Shown here: piece by piece, positions 27,639-36,871 of the stretch | Position numbering within the stretch: position 1 is the first letter of the stretch | How the letters are laid out: each line of letters begins with the position of its first letter | Assembly: GCA_024742395.1 (NCBI GenBank) | Contig: JANSYO010000008.1 | Location: forward strand, 46,988-110,987 | DNA length: 64,000 nucleotides | From: Cytophagales bacterium | GTDB taxonomy: Bacteria; Bacteroidota; Bacteroidia; Cytophagales; Spirosomataceae | Direction: 5' to 3' | Position numbers and translations under genes: made by a program | The notes under the pieces: generated by a model | The model's database searches: none | Told to the model about the DNA's origin: nothing | Seen by the model: only the letters and a program-made list of their open reading frames with translations

Positions 27639-28559
27639 TTATAAGGTCTTTAGGAATCTTACTGTTTCATTTACTACCAATGGCATCTTTCCATTCATTT
27701 CATGGTCTGCGTTTGGAATGACCTGAAACTCTGTTCCAACTTTTTTATCTTTTAATGCTTTGTAAAGTTTCTCACCTTGTGCTGTACTAACTAAATTATC
27801 GTTCCCACCGTAAAAGAGAATGGTAGACGAACTGTTTCTGCTTACCTTATAAAATGGGCTGGCTTCTTTATATGCTTGGGGATTTTGGGTATAGGGGGCA
27901 CCTATTAATAGCTCTGTCAGGTTCCTGTTTTTGTCGTCATAGATGTTGTTGTAAATGGACTCTTCTGTAAGGTCAGTAGGAGCTACTACTGCAGCCACAG
28001 CCTTGATGTCAGGAGAGGGGTATTCATAAGAGTAAGTAAGTGCTAAATGCCCGCCTGAGCTGTATCCCCATAAGATGATATCGTCACTTAAATTTAATGA
28101 ATCACGCATGCTTTTATGATGGTCAAAAAACAAAGAAAAGTCCTCCATGATATCCTTAAAAACGATACCGTTTTGACCGGCTAACCGGTGATTAATATTA
28201 AAAATGCTGACGTTAACTTTCTGATTTTTAAATTGTTCTACAACACTATTTAAGAAAGCCTTATCCAAGAGGCTCCAGCCTCCACCATGAACCATAACCA
28301 ATGATACAGACTTTGTGCCCTCAGGTACTGAGTCTAAAACAGGAGTATACAAATCATATTTTTGCAAAAAATCATCACCGTAAGACAGGTTCATTTTCGA
28401 CTGATAATTAACTACTGTACCTGTATTAAGTTTGTCAGCCAATTTGTCTTTTTTCTTAGCGATATTGAGAGGATTGATATCACTTAATTGACTGCAAGAA
28501 GTCATCAAAATGGCACTTAAGGCCACCATTAATAGGGAGATTCTGGTATACGTTTTCAT
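27639..28559 (-). CDS. Alpha/beta-hydrolase lipoprotein (esterase/carboxylesterase-like)
   Basis: The 306-residue protein has a lipoprotein signal with lipobox ILMTSC, so it is probably membrane-anchored outside the cytoplasm. It has the hormone-sensitive-lipase-type oxyanion motif VHGGGW (about 96-101), the nucleophile GYSSGGH, an acidic residue in GGNDNLVS and a histidine in NADHEM. These are the features of an esterase or peptidase of the BD-FAE/Abhydrolase_3 group. Substrate unknown. It has its own strong terminator. Confidence 0.88.
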   Translation of the reverse strand: MKTYTRISLLMVALSAILMTSCSQLSDINPLNIAKKKDKLADKLNTGTVVNYQSKMNLSYGDDFLQKYDLYTPVLDSVPEGTKSVSLVMVHGGGWSLLDKAFLNSVVEQFKNQKVNVSIFNINHRLAGQNGIVFKDIMEDFSLFFDHHKSMRDSLNLSDDIILWGYSSGGHLALTYSYEYPSPDIKAVAAVVAPTDLTEESIYNNIYDDKNRNLTELLIGAPYTQNPQAYKEASPFYKVSRNSSSTILFYGGNDNLVSTAQGEKLYKALKDKKVGTEFQVIPNADHEMNGKMPLVVNETVRFLKTL

Positions 28560-28604
28560 CTTTTTATAGTAGTTGGTTTACCTCCCCTAAAGAAAAATAT
28601 GTTC

Positions 28605-28805
28605 CTAAGATCGATGATTGTAATGAGGAATATTTTTTGTTGACCTCTTTCCCCAAAATGCCTCATTGGGGTCTTGCTGGTAGATTTTTGATACAATTCC
28701 CCGAATTTTCTCAATTGAGAAAGACTCTTCCCATTTTGCCTCCGGCTCTTGTACATAATCTGTCTGGAATAGGAATTTCAGAAGGGTAATAAACCAAAAA
28801 TTCAA
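28605..28805 (-). CDS. Possible small protein upstream of the lipoprotein esterase (uncertain)
   Basis: A 66-codon minus-strand frame whose composition (EAKWEESFSIEKIRGIVSK, YQQDPNEAFWGKR) is protein-like rather than random. It would start only 9 bp from the divergent gene at 28815, leaving little room for promoters, and I see no homologue I can name. Listed with low confidence. Confidence 0.25.
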   Translation of the reverse strand: MNFWFITLLKFLFQTDYVQEPEAKWEESFSIEKIRGIVSKIYQQDPNEAFWGKRSTKNIPHYNHRS

Positions 28806-28814
28806 ATAAGTAAT

Positions 28815-29762
28815 ATGGAAAATTCGAACAAGAATAATAGTGGAGTTAAAACAGGCGTAATGTCTGTAGTATTGGGAGTAGCACTAGCCGCAGCCGGTAT
28901 TGTAGGTGCATACCAATACCAAAACGCACAGGAAGCACATGAATCTTTAGCAGTTTCTGAGCAAAGAGCTAATGAATTAAATGAGAAAAGAGCACACTTA
29001 GCTAATGAAGTGTCTTCACTATCTGCCGAGCTGGAAAGAAAAATAAAGGAGTCTGAAGAGACGGCAGCAGCTCTGAAAGCAATGGAAGAAGCTGAGGCAA
29101 AAAGAAAGACGTACTCTTACAAAGCCAATAATGAAAGACGTGCTCTGCTGGAGAGACAAAAAATGCGTGAGCAGGAAATTGACAGTCTTCAGAATCAGCT
29201 ACTTGAGCTTAATGTAATTAAAGACCAAATGACAGAAGAGCTCAAAGTTATTCCGGTACTGGAGGAAGAAAATGCCAATTTGAAGAAGGAAATTGCTAGT
29301 TGGGAAAGTAAATATGCCGCTTTAGAGGCCGATTTCAAAGACCTGAATGAGCGTTACAGACAAGTCATATATGATGCACCTGCAGATAATTTTAGAATTG
29401 AAGTGTTAGACAAAAAAGGAAAATTAACCAGCCGTGCTAAAAAAGCAGAGTTTGTGAATATTTCATTCCTTATGCCAGAGTTTCTTCAGAAAGAAATGAA
29501 AGGTAAAGAAATGCTCTATTTGAGTCTGTTTGACGAAAAAATTAAACCATTAGATGGTTTTGAGAAAGAAATGAAGATCAACAGCCTGAATAGCTCTATT
29601 CCGGTAGCCGTGCATGCTACACAGAGTATTGATGCAGCCACAGCCCCTCAGTTAGTCACGTTTAAAGTGGCTTTACAGCAAGACTTGGAGCCAGGCTTTT
29701 ACAAAGGAAAAGTTTATTCGCAGAATAACTACTACGGTACAGTAGACTTCAGATTAAGATAA
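28815..29762 (+). CDS. Membrane-anchored coiled-coil protein
   Basis: The 315-residue protein has a short polar N-terminus, one transmembrane helix (about 14-33: VMSVVLGVALAAAGIVGAY), a long coiled coil rich in Glu, Lys, Ala and Leu (about 35-185), and a C-terminal beta domain (about 190-315: RIEVLDKKGKLTSRAKKAEFVNISFLMPE, ending in GTVDFRLR). No family is recognised. It resembles envelope spacer or scaffold proteins by architecture. It is followed by a strong terminator. Confidence 0.75.
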   Translation: MENSNKNNSGVKTGVMSVVLGVALAAAGIVGAYQYQNAQEAHESLAVSEQRANELNEKRAHLANEVSSLSAELERKIKESEETAAALKAMEEAEAKRKTYSYKANNERRALLERQKMREQEIDSLQNQLLELNVIKDQMTEELKVIPVLEEENANLKKEIASWESKYAALEADFKDLNERYRQVIYDAPADNFRIEVLDKKGKLTSRAKKAEFVNISFLMPEFLQKEMKGKEMLYLSLFDEKIKPLDGFEKEMKINSLNSSIPVAVHATQSIDAATAPQLVTFKVALQQDLEPGFYKGKVYSQNNYYGTVDFRLR

Positions 29763-29791
29763 TATCAGGAACTTACATGTCCTCCTTTAAA

Positions 29792-29820
29792 CGCCCATCG
29801 GCCTCCGATGGGTGTTTTTT
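29792..29820 (+). terminator. Terminator after the coiled-coil protein gene
   Basis: CGCCCATCGG pairs with CCGATGGGTG (one G-T pair) around CCT, followed by TTTTTT. It also runs into the stop of the convergent response regulator. Confidence 0.9.
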
Positions 29821-30226
29821 ATGATTTTGGAAGCATCACTGACTTAAAAAAGAAGGAGGTTAGGTTTCTTAATAGTTCAGTGAGTGTATCATAGTCTGCT
29901 GGTTTAGCAATATAGGCCGCGGCCCCTTCTCTGTAAGCCGTCTTTATTTCTTTCTCTGCTGTAGAAGTAGAAATAACCATAACTGGTAAATGTGCATAGA
30001 GCTCAGAGCTCTTCAAAATTTTGAGCATTTCGCGGCCGTCAATTTTTGGCATATTTAAATCCATCAGAATGATGTCTGGCAATTCTTTTTCTTTTAAATA
30101 TTGGCTGAGCTCTTCTCCATCTTTGACAAATTCCAACTTGCAGTCAAATGCTATATCCTTAAAAGCAGAACGCATTAAAAATTGGTCGTCCGGATCATCC
30201 TCCGCTATCAAAATAGTTGGTATCAT
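29819..30226 (-). CDS. Stand-alone response regulator (receiver domain only)
   Basis: A 135-residue receiver domain with acidic pocket EDDPDD (9-14), phosphoacceptor Asp56 in LMDLNMPKIDG, the ISTST threonine/serine switch and AKPADYDT carrying the conserved lysine. There is no output domain, so it signals through protein contacts or as a phosphotransfer intermediate. It starts 12 bp after the CHASE3 histidine kinase gene, the probable partner, in the style of RcpA-type regulators. Confidence 0.92.
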   Translation of the reverse strand: MIPTILIAEDDPDDQFLMRSAFKDIAFDCKLEFVKDGEELSQYLKEKELPDIILMDLNMPKIDGREMLKILKSSELYAHLPVMVISTSTAEKEIKTAYREGAAAYIAKPADYDTLTELLRNLTSFFFKSVMLPKS

Positions 30227-30238
30227 GAGCGTACTTTT

Positions 30239-31609
30239 TTATTTAGGGAAATACAAATGAAACTCTGCTCCACCATTAATCTTTCCTTCGGCGTCTATCA
30301 TACCGCCATGATTTTGCATAATTCTTGAACATATAGAAAGTCCGATACCCGTACCGCTTATGTCGGCTGTTTTCTCCAGTCTTCCAAAAATGGTAAACAT
30401 TTTCTCTTTGTATTGAGGATCAAAACCTTGTCCATTGTCTTTAATCACAATGTGTGTGTATTCAAAAGCAGAGTCGCCCTCATACATAGTCTTTTCATAT
30501 GCTCGTATTCTAATATACGAATCATTTCTCTGTTTCCTGAATTTAAGGGCATTCCCAATGATATTTTGGAACAATTGAAACATTTGTCCTTTTACCGCTG
30601 AAATTACCGGTAGCTCTCCAATATCTATTTCAATATTCTCAATTTTATCTTCAAGACTGATCAAAACTTCGCTGACCACCTCATTTAGTTTGACTTCCTC
30701 AAGTTTTGGCTGCTCATCATTTAATTTAGAAAGACTGAGTAAATCGTTAATTAGATTGGTCATTCTTTCTGAGGAGGCATCCATCCTTTCTAACATATTA
30801 AGGGCCTCTTCGTCCAGTTTGTCACCATAGTCTTTGATGAGCTTATCACCAAACATCCTTATTTTTCTGAGAGGTTCCTGCAGATCATGAGATGCCACAT
30901 AGGCGTACTGTTCCAGGTCTTTGTTAGAACGATTGAGATTTTCAATATTCTCTTTTAACAGTTCTGTCGCTTTTTCTCTTTCCTTTAGCTCTCGGCTGAT
31001 TAACACAAATGAATAGCTTATAATACCCAGAATAGCCAGACTTAAAATAAACAAAAGGAAAGGCGTGAGCTCCTCCTGAAACTCTTTCATTCTTAGTCTT
31101 CTGCGTAATAACTGCCTCTCGTGTTTATTGATGGTTTCCAGGAGTTCATAATATGTCTTGTTGATCTCCTCATTACTTTTGATCAGATCATTTTGTACAT
31201 ATTTATACTTTGTAGTGGCTGTGTCGTTAATAATTTCAACAAGAAGGCTCTGAATTCTGTTGTCTGCAGTTTCTTCTAACTTTTTGGCGTAACTCTCATG
31301 TACTTTGTTCCCTCTGCTTAGTTTCTTGAATTGCTGCAGGGTTTGCCTAAGGGCACTCTTTTCATATTGAAAATTATTGTAGTAGGTAGTGTCTTTAGTA
31401 ATTAAATAACTTCTTTGCTCGGCAATAGCGGTATTGAAACCACTTTTAAGATTTGAGATAGAAAGCAATATTTGGTTGGAGTTGTCTACAATATTGGTGT
31501 AGTTCTTAAAGGTACTTAATCTGTCAAATGTAAGTACACTCAAAAGTATTAATACGCTTAAGGATATGCCAAAAATAATATTGACCAGTCTTTTATTCAT
31601 AGAGTTCAT
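30239..31609 (-). CDS. CHASE3-type sensor histidine kinase
   Basis: A 456-residue membrane kinase: TM1 (about 8-28), an extracytoplasmic CHASE3-like helical sensor (about 35-170), TM2 (about 183-204), HisKA with the phosphoacceptor His241 in ASHDLQEPLRKI, and HATPase_c with NALKFR, DNGQGFD and GTGIGLSIC. It has no HAMP domain, linking TM2 to HisKA through a short coiled coil. It phosphorylates its co-transcribed receiver (12 bp downstream). An inverted CCCC/GGGG repeat lies 3 bp before the start codon. Confidence 0.92.
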   Translation of the reverse strand: MNSMNKRLVNIIFGISLSVLILLSVLTFDRLSTFKNYTNIVDNSNQILLSISNLKSGFNTAIAEQRSYLITKDTTYYNNFQYEKSALRQTLQQFKKLSRGNKVHESYAKKLEETADNRIQSLLVEIINDTATTKYKYVQNDLIKSNEEINKTYYELLETINKHERQLLRRRLRMKEFQEELTPFLLFILSLAILGIISYSFVLISRELKEREKATELLKENIENLNRSNKDLEQYAYVASHDLQEPLRKIRMFGDKLIKDYGDKLDEEALNMLERMDASSERMTNLINDLLSLSKLNDEQPKLEEVKLNEVVSEVLISLEDKIENIEIDIGELPVISAVKGQMFQLFQNIIGNALKFRKQRNDSYIRIRAYEKTMYEGDSAFEYTHIVIKDNGQGFDPQYKEKMFTIFGRLEKTADISGTGIGLSICSRIMQNHGGMIDAEGKINGGAEFHLYFPK

Positions 31610-32138
31610 TATTACCCCTTTGGGGTAAGTGTTTGCCCATTTTGGGGAATAGTTTTGCTCGTTAATTGCTCTCTCTTTTCCGAGTTTGAAAATTATTTTG
31701 TGATAATCCTCCCCTTATTGTGGTTTTGGTCATAAAATACGGTGTAAATCACAAACCGGACTTTCCTTTGGCTTCATATGGTTAAATAAAGGATTCCCCA
31801 TGGACTTCTCAAAAGCCTTTCAAACTTATAAACAAACCTTGAAGGTTTGTCTCTGAATGAAACAATTTCTTGCCTTAGGTATTATAACGATTTTGAAACG
31901 TACCTGTTATATAGATCGATAGTACATGGCTCTCGCCTTAAAAATGGCTGTCAATCTTAACTGAGGTACAAATTTTTGTGTTGCTAGCGTTTAAAGAAGA
32001 AATTAACACGAAGCTTTGACGGATGCAGAGAAACGGCGTAAATTAAAACTAAATAGTGATTTGAGAACCGACTGATCCGAAGAGAAGTTTTAGATAAGCT
32101 TAATCAATTTAACCTCTAAACAAGAAGAGTTTTATAAG
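31610..32138. other. Divergent regulatory region between two signalling operons
   Basis: About 530 bp without a supported gene, lying between the CHASE3 kinase (minus) and the NtrC-type regulator (plus). It contains the CCCC/GGGG dyads described separately and an inverted repeat with 9-bp arms, ACAAACCTT-G-AAGGTTTGT (31832-31850). The plus strand also has TTTGGGGAATAGTTTTGCT (31641-31659), whose GG and GC have sigma-54-like spacing but which matches the -24 consensus poorly. Confidence 0.5.
31612..31628. promoter_or_regulatory. TTACCCC-TTT-GGGGTAA palindrome in front of the CHASE3 kinase gene
   Basis: A perfect 7-bp inverted repeat with a 3-bp spacer begins 3 bp upstream of the start codon at 31609. 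A second dyad, CCC-ATTTT-GGG (31636-31646), follows. The half-site TACCCC is shared with the palindromes at 3475 and 4870. Its position over the ribosome-binding region could affect translation as well as transcription. Confidence 0.45.
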
Positions 32139-33518
32139 ATGCATAAAATATTAGTAGTAGATGATGACAAGGATATTTGTCTCTTGATGAATAGATTTCT
32201 AACCAAAAACGGCTACGAGGTAGAAACTGCACTCTCTGGTCTTTCGGGCTTGAGTAAATTGGCTGATTTTAAGCCAGATCTATTACTAACAGATTTTAAA
32301 TTAGGTGACATAGACGGTAGTGAAGTTCTTAAAAAAGCGAAAGAAATTATGCCCAGGCTCCCTGTGATTGTAATTACAGGGTATTCTGACATTAAAGTGG
32401 CCATTAATGTAATGAAAATGGGTGCTTTTGATTATGTTACAAAGCCACTTTTTCCTGAGGAAATTTTGTTAAACATTCGTAAGGCTTTAAAGCCTCAGAA
32501 AGTGGATTCAGGAGAAACTGAAAATGTAAAAGAAAAGAAACCTGAGAAAAAACAGACCTACCTATTTGGAAGCAGCGGTATTTCAAAAAACCTGATGAAA
32601 CAGGTGAATTTGGTAGCACCTACAAACTTCAGCGTCATTGTATATGGTGAGAGCGGTGCAGGTAAAGAGGCCATTGCAAAAACCATTCACGAGAAAAGCA
32701 AAAGAAAAAAGGGTCCGTTTGTGGCCATGGATTGTGGTGCTATTTCTAAAGAACTTGCAGGAAGCGAGCTTTTTGGCCATGAAAAGGGCTCATTTACGGG
32801 TGCAGTGAATCAAAAAATAGGTCATTTTGAATTAGCCAATGGCGGAACTCTTTTTTTAGATGAAGTGGCGAATCTTTCTTATGAAGTTCAGGTCTCCCTA
32901 CTTCGTGTGGTTCAGGAACAGAAACTAAAAAGAATTGGAGGAAATAAAGAAATTGATATCGATGTACGAATTCTGGTTGCCAGCAATGAACGACTTACAG
33001 ATGCAATAGCCAAAGGTACTTTTAGAGAAGACCTGTATCACAGGTTTAATGAGTTTAGTGTGGAGGTGCCTTCTTTAAGAGAAAGAGGAAAGGACGTCTT
33101 TGAATTTGCGGAGTATTTTTTATCAGAGACTAATCGTGAGTTGGAAAAGGATGTCAAAGGCTTCTCTGAGGAAGTGAAAGAACATTTTAAAACTTACCCA
33201 TGGCCCGGTAATTTAAGAGAGCTAAGGAATGTGATTAAGAGGGCCACTTTACTCACAGAAAGCGACATAATCGAATCAGGTAGTTTGCCTTTTGAAATTG
33301 TGAATTATGAGAAACTGAAATTTGTAGACGATAAGCCCGCTGAATCACCGGTTAGCAGTAGTTCACAGGGTCAGCTCAAAAATGCAGCTACAGAAGCAGA
33401 ATATCAAATGATTATGGAAGCCTTAAAAAAGGTCAATTTTAGTAAAAGTAAAGCCGCCGCTTTATTAAATATTGATAGGAAGACGCTGTACAACAAAATG
33501 AAAAAAATGAATATGTAA
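32139..33518 (+). CDS. NtrC-family sigma-54-dependent response regulator
   Basis: The 459 residues comprise a receiver (Asp52 in LTDFKLGDIDG), an AAA+ sigma-54 activation domain with Walker A GESGAGKE (169-176), the sigma-54 contact loop GSFTGA (216-221; canonical GAFTGA with A to S) and the RFNEFSVEVPSLRERGKDVF segment, and a Fis-type DNA-binding C-terminus (NFSKSKAAALLNIDRKTLYNKMKKM). It activates sigma-54 promoters after phosphorylation. The next gene begins inside its stop codon (TAATG). Confidence 0.95.
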   Translation: MHKILVVDDDKDICLLMNRFLTKNGYEVETALSGLSGLSKLADFKPDLLLTDFKLGDIDGSEVLKKAKEIMPRLPVIVITGYSDIKVAINVMKMGAFDYVTKPLFPEEILLNIRKALKPQKVDSGETENVKEKKPEKKQTYLFGSSGISKNLMKQVNLVAPTNFSVIVYGESGAGKEAIAKTIHEKSKRKKGPFVAMDCGAISKELAGSELFGHEKGSFTGAVNQKIGHFELANGGTLFLDEVANLSYEVQVSLLRVVQEQKLKRIGGNKEIDIDVRILVASNERLTDAIAKGTFREDLYHRFNEFSVEVPSLRERGKDVFEFAEYFLSETNRELEKDVKGFSEEVKEHFKTYPWPGNLRELRNVIKRATLLTESDIIESGSLPFEIVNYEKLKFVDDKPAESPVSSSSQGQLKNAATEAEYQMIMEALKKVNFSKSKAAALLNIDRKTLYNKMKKMNM

Positions 33519-34252
33519 TGGCTGAAACAGAAAACAGAACCTTAGTGCCTGAGCAGGTAAAAGCTCTCCAGGAAGAGTTCGACGAATTTATATATTTGGC
33601 TTCGCATGACTTAAAAGAGCCTGCCAGGAAGATTGTAACCTTTGGCAACCGACTAACCAAAAGCCTGGAAGGTAAACTAAGCGATGATGAGCAAGAGTAT
33701 TTTGTAAGAATGATGGACGCGGCCAGGCGTCAGCAGGCTATGGTAGATGATCTTCTTAAGCTTTCCAGAATAAAGAGCCAGGAATTCAGAAAAGAGAAAA
33801 TAATTTTACCCGAGCTCATAAGTCAGTTGGCGATACATCCTAAAACGCTTTTTAAATATGATGTGCCAGATGTGGTATACGGCGATACCCGTCAGTTGAT
33901 TTATGCACTTCAGGAATTAATTAAAAATGCAGAGAAATTTTCCGGAGAAAAGGCACAGATTAAATTGGAGTCAAAATCTATTTTCTCTACTGTCATTGGT
34001 TCTAAAGGATTGAATAGTTCTCGAAACTATGCTTATCTGGTGCTGTCTGATAGTGGTATAGGAGTGCCAGAAGACCACGAAGAAGACATTTTCAGGCCTT
34101 TTTATAAAATAAACGGAAGAGGAGAGTACCCGGGCTCCGGCATGGGGCTGGCTATTGCGAGGGCCATCCTTGATAAAATGGGTGGAGCACTTTGGGCTGA
34201 AAAAACAAGATCTAACGGTGCTTCTTTTCACATCTTATTGCCCTCAGCTTAA
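33518..34252 (+). CDS. Soluble histidine kinase without sensor domain
   Basis: A 244-residue kinase with HisKA (His30 in LASHDLKEPARKI) and HATPase_c (NAEKFSG, DSGIGVPEDHEEDIF, GSGMGLAIARAI) but no transmembrane or PAS region. It must take its input from another protein. It overlaps the upstream regulator gene by 1 bp and the downstream kinase gene by 1 bp, so the three are translated as a unit. Confidence 0.92.
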   Translation: MAETENRTLVPEQVKALQEEFDEFIYLASHDLKEPARKIVTFGNRLTKSLEGKLSDDEQEYFVRMMDAARRQQAMVDDLLKLSRIKSQEFRKEKIILPELISQLAIHPKTLFKYDVPDVVYGDTRQLIYALQELIKNAEKFSGEKAQIKLESKSIFSTVIGSKGLNSSRNYAYLVLSDSGIGVPEDHEEDIFRPFYKINGRGEYPGSGMGLAIARAILDKMGGALWAEKTRSNGASFHILLPSA

Positions 34253-35679
34253 TGAGTCAAAAACTCAACATATTACTGGTAGATGATGATGAAGATGACT
34301 TCTTCATTGCCAAAACTCTATTTTCTGAATTTAGCTTTTTTACATACAGTCTTGACTGGGCTAAATCATTTCAGGAAGCGGAGAAAATCATCAAAGAGAA
34401 ACACCACGACGTTTATCTGTTTGACTATCGTTTAGGAAAAGATACAGGACTCGATTTACTTCGAATTCTGCGAAAAAAAGGACAGGATCTGCCAGCTATC
34501 ATGCTTACAGGAAAGAGTGATCAGGTGGCAGATTCGCAAGCCGTTCAGCTAGGAGCTTATGATTATCTGGAGAAATCAAGCTTAACATCAGATACATTAG
34601 AAAGGAGTATTAGATATGCCCTGAAACATTCAGAAACTCTGGCTGCATTAAGACAAAGTGAGATCAAATACCGTACTGTGGTTGAGCATTCTAAAGAAAT
34701 CATTTTTATTGCCAACGAAGACTTTAATATTGTTCATGCTAGCAGGTCTGCAGAAGGCTATTTAGGCTACACCAGGGAAGAGATTTACGCCATGCAAAGT
34801 CAGTTGCTGTTTGATGACCCATTAGAAATGGTCAAGCTTCAGGAGGTCATGGAAGATAAAATGTCCATCTCAGATTATGCTTTAACTTTAAAAACAAAAG
34901 ACGGCGAAAAGAAAGAAGGTTTACTCTCTTGTATTGTAGAAATGGATGAAAACGAACGTTTTTTTATCCATGGAATTTTCAGTGATCAAACTCAAAGAAT
35001 TAAAGCTGAGAAAGCCATGCTTCATTCTCAAAAGCTGCAATCTACCGCAAGATTAATGCAAGTCTTAGCTCATGAGGTTAGAAATCCACTCATGAATATT
35101 CAGCTGAGTCTGGGAAGCCTTAAAGACAATGTCAGTAAAGATGATGAAGCTATTCTTGACATTATTAAAAGAAACGCCGGAAGAATAGATGAGCTGATTT
35201 CTGAAGTACTAAATGCGGCCTCTGAGAAAGAAGTTATAATGAAGCCTACTTCACTTTCACTGGTAGTAGAAAACGCTTTGTCTCAAGTGCGTGACCGAGC
35301 GGTAATGCAAAAAGTAGAAATACTGACTGAGCTGAATAAAACTCCTAAGATTAGTATCAATGCTGAGCAGGTTAGTACGGCCATTGTGAATATACTGGTG
35401 AATGCCATAGAGGCCATGGAGGAGGTAGCCACTCCGGTCATACAGATCAAAAGCATTTTGAAAGAAGACAAAATAATCCTGACGATTCAAGACAATGGGG
35501 TGGGGATGGATAAAGAACTGCTTTCAAAACTATTTGAACCGTTCTATACAGCAAAAACCAATGGTGTAGGCCTTGGATTAGCCACTACTTTAGGTATTAT
35601 TAAAGCTCACAATGCTCGAATTGATGTAAGTTCTGAACCCGGAAAGGGCTCTACCTTCCTTATTGAGTTTATCGTTTAG
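34252..35679 (+). CDS. Hybrid protein: receiver - PAS - histidine kinase
   Basis: The 475 residues comprise an N-terminal receiver (Asp58 in YLFDYRLGKDTG), a PAS domain (about 136-252) and a kinase of the NtrB-like HEVRNPL type (His274) with HATPase_c motifs NAIEAME, DNGVGMD and GVGLGLATTLGI. Placing the receiver first suggests the kinase is itself controlled by phosphorylation, probably from the preceding kinase. It is likely to act on the NtrC-type regulator two genes upstream. The stop abuts the convergent bestrophin gene with no gap. Confidence 0.93.
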   Translation: MSQKLNILLVDDDEDDFFIAKTLFSEFSFFTYSLDWAKSFQEAEKIIKEKHHDVYLFDYRLGKDTGLDLLRILRKKGQDLPAIMLTGKSDQVADSQAVQLGAYDYLEKSSLTSDTLERSIRYALKHSETLAALRQSEIKYRTVVEHSKEIIFIANEDFNIVHASRSAEGYLGYTREEIYAMQSQLLFDDPLEMVKLQEVMEDKMSISDYALTLKTKDGEKKEGLLSCIVEMDENERFFIHGIFSDQTQRIKAEKAMLHSQKLQSTARLMQVLAHEVRNPLMNIQLSLGSLKDNVSKDDEAILDIIKRNAGRIDELISEVLNAASEKEVIMKPTSLSLVVENALSQVRDRAVMQKVEILTELNKTPKISINAEQVSTAIVNILVNAIEAMEEVATPVIQIKSILKEDKIILTIQDNGVGMDKELLSKLFEPFYTAKTNGVGLGLATTLGIIKAHNARIDVSSEPGKGSTFLIEFIV

Positions 35680-36705
35680 TTACAAGAGAATATTCTTTCT
35701 GGCCTCAATCGGTGCTGGTAAATCAGTTTCTCCCAGCATTTCTAAAAGATCAATTTCAATAGTTCTTGTCAGCGATAACATGGGAATGTCATTAGCTAAG
35801 CCTTCAAATGGATTTTCAGAATAATCACCTACGAGTTCCATAACCACATAAATCCAGGCAATCAAGATGGTAAATGGAATGCTCAAGGTTATCCCCCAAA
35901 GCCCTAATTGAGTAAATTCAGATACCATTCCAAATGGAAGTAAAAAGATAAATATTCCCACAAAAATGCTGCTAACACCTCCATATTGTCTTGGTAATGG
36001 AAACTTCTTTATACGTTCACACTGTCCTTGCAAAGTATAAAATTCATTAATGAGCTTTTGCATTTGTATATGTCTGAAATCGTCAATGAGTCCTTCTTGA
36101 TAAAGTGTTTTCAGGTCGAGGCTCTGGCTATCCAATAATTGAGTTGCTGTATTTTTGGCTGAACTTAGTTTGGCTTCCAGTTCAGGACCTAATAATTCAG
36201 AAATTCTATTGGCCACATTTTCGTTTTCTTGTTCTGTTAGACCAAATATCTTCATCCTTCTTCTGTTTGTTTTAGCCACTATGGTGTGTTGACTCACATG
36301 TTCCCAAGGCGTAGGTATTAGTAGCTGTCTTCTGAGGATATATAGCCAGGCAATATGTTTATGAATCAGTCTTTTCTGATGATTTTTACTTTCCTTGGTA
36401 GGAGAGGCATTATAAGAAATAAAAACCTTAACTGAGCTACCCCATGACCTGCTTGAATTCACAATACCTCCCCATATTTTCCGGGCTTCCCACTGACGAT
36501 CATAGGCCTGATTGTTCTTGAAACCTATATAAAAAGCTACAGCGGTACCAATTATTGATAGTGGAAGCCATGGAATATGAAGCCATTCCAGCTGAAAATA
36601 CCTGATCAGAAAAACTACGGAACTTACCCAAAGACTTATCCAGATTAGGTGTCCGCCCGTAAACTTAAAGATTTGAGAAAGGCTATAATTCTTTTTTACA
36701 ATCAT
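35680..36705 (-). CDS. Bestrophin-family chloride/anion channel
   Basis: A 341-residue membrane protein of the bestrophin (UPF0187) family, with the N-terminal segment through PWLPLSIIGTAVAFYIGFKNNQAYDRQWEARKIWGGIVNSSR, which forms the channel neck, and later transmembrane helices (about 220-270). Bacterial bestrophins form pentameric ion channels. The gene stands alone. Confidence 0.88.
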   Translation of the reverse strand: MIVKKNYSLSQIFKFTGGHLIWISLWVSSVVFLIRYFQLEWLHIPWLPLSIIGTAVAFYIGFKNNQAYDRQWEARKIWGGIVNSSRSWGSSVKVFISYNASPTKESKNHQKRLIHKHIAWLYILRRQLLIPTPWEHVSQHTIVAKTNRRRMKIFGLTEQENENVANRISELLGPELEAKLSSAKNTATQLLDSQSLDLKTLYQEGLIDDFRHIQMQKLINEFYTLQGQCERIKKFPLPRQYGGVSSIFVGIFIFLLPFGMVSEFTQLGLWGITLSIPFTILIAWIYVVMELVGDYSENPFEGLANDIPMLSLTRTIEIDLLEMLGETDLPAPIEARKNILL

Positions 36706-36871
36706 AAAGTAGGTATGAGGTAATTTAACTTACGATGCAAGATGTTGAATTTAATGGACATAGATAGGTTAAAAATCGGGTTTTTGATGTTTTGAAGAAA
36801 AGAATATCCATAAATATCCACATGTTTTGTTTGGAATATTTTTTTGAGAATCTGTTTAAAACAATCAAATT

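Noticed and set aside
31641..31658. Possible sigma-54 promoter upstream of the NtrC-type regulator
   Set aside because: GG and GC spacing fits, but the -24 box (TTTGGGG) diverges from TGGCAC and the site lies almost 500 bp from the start codon.
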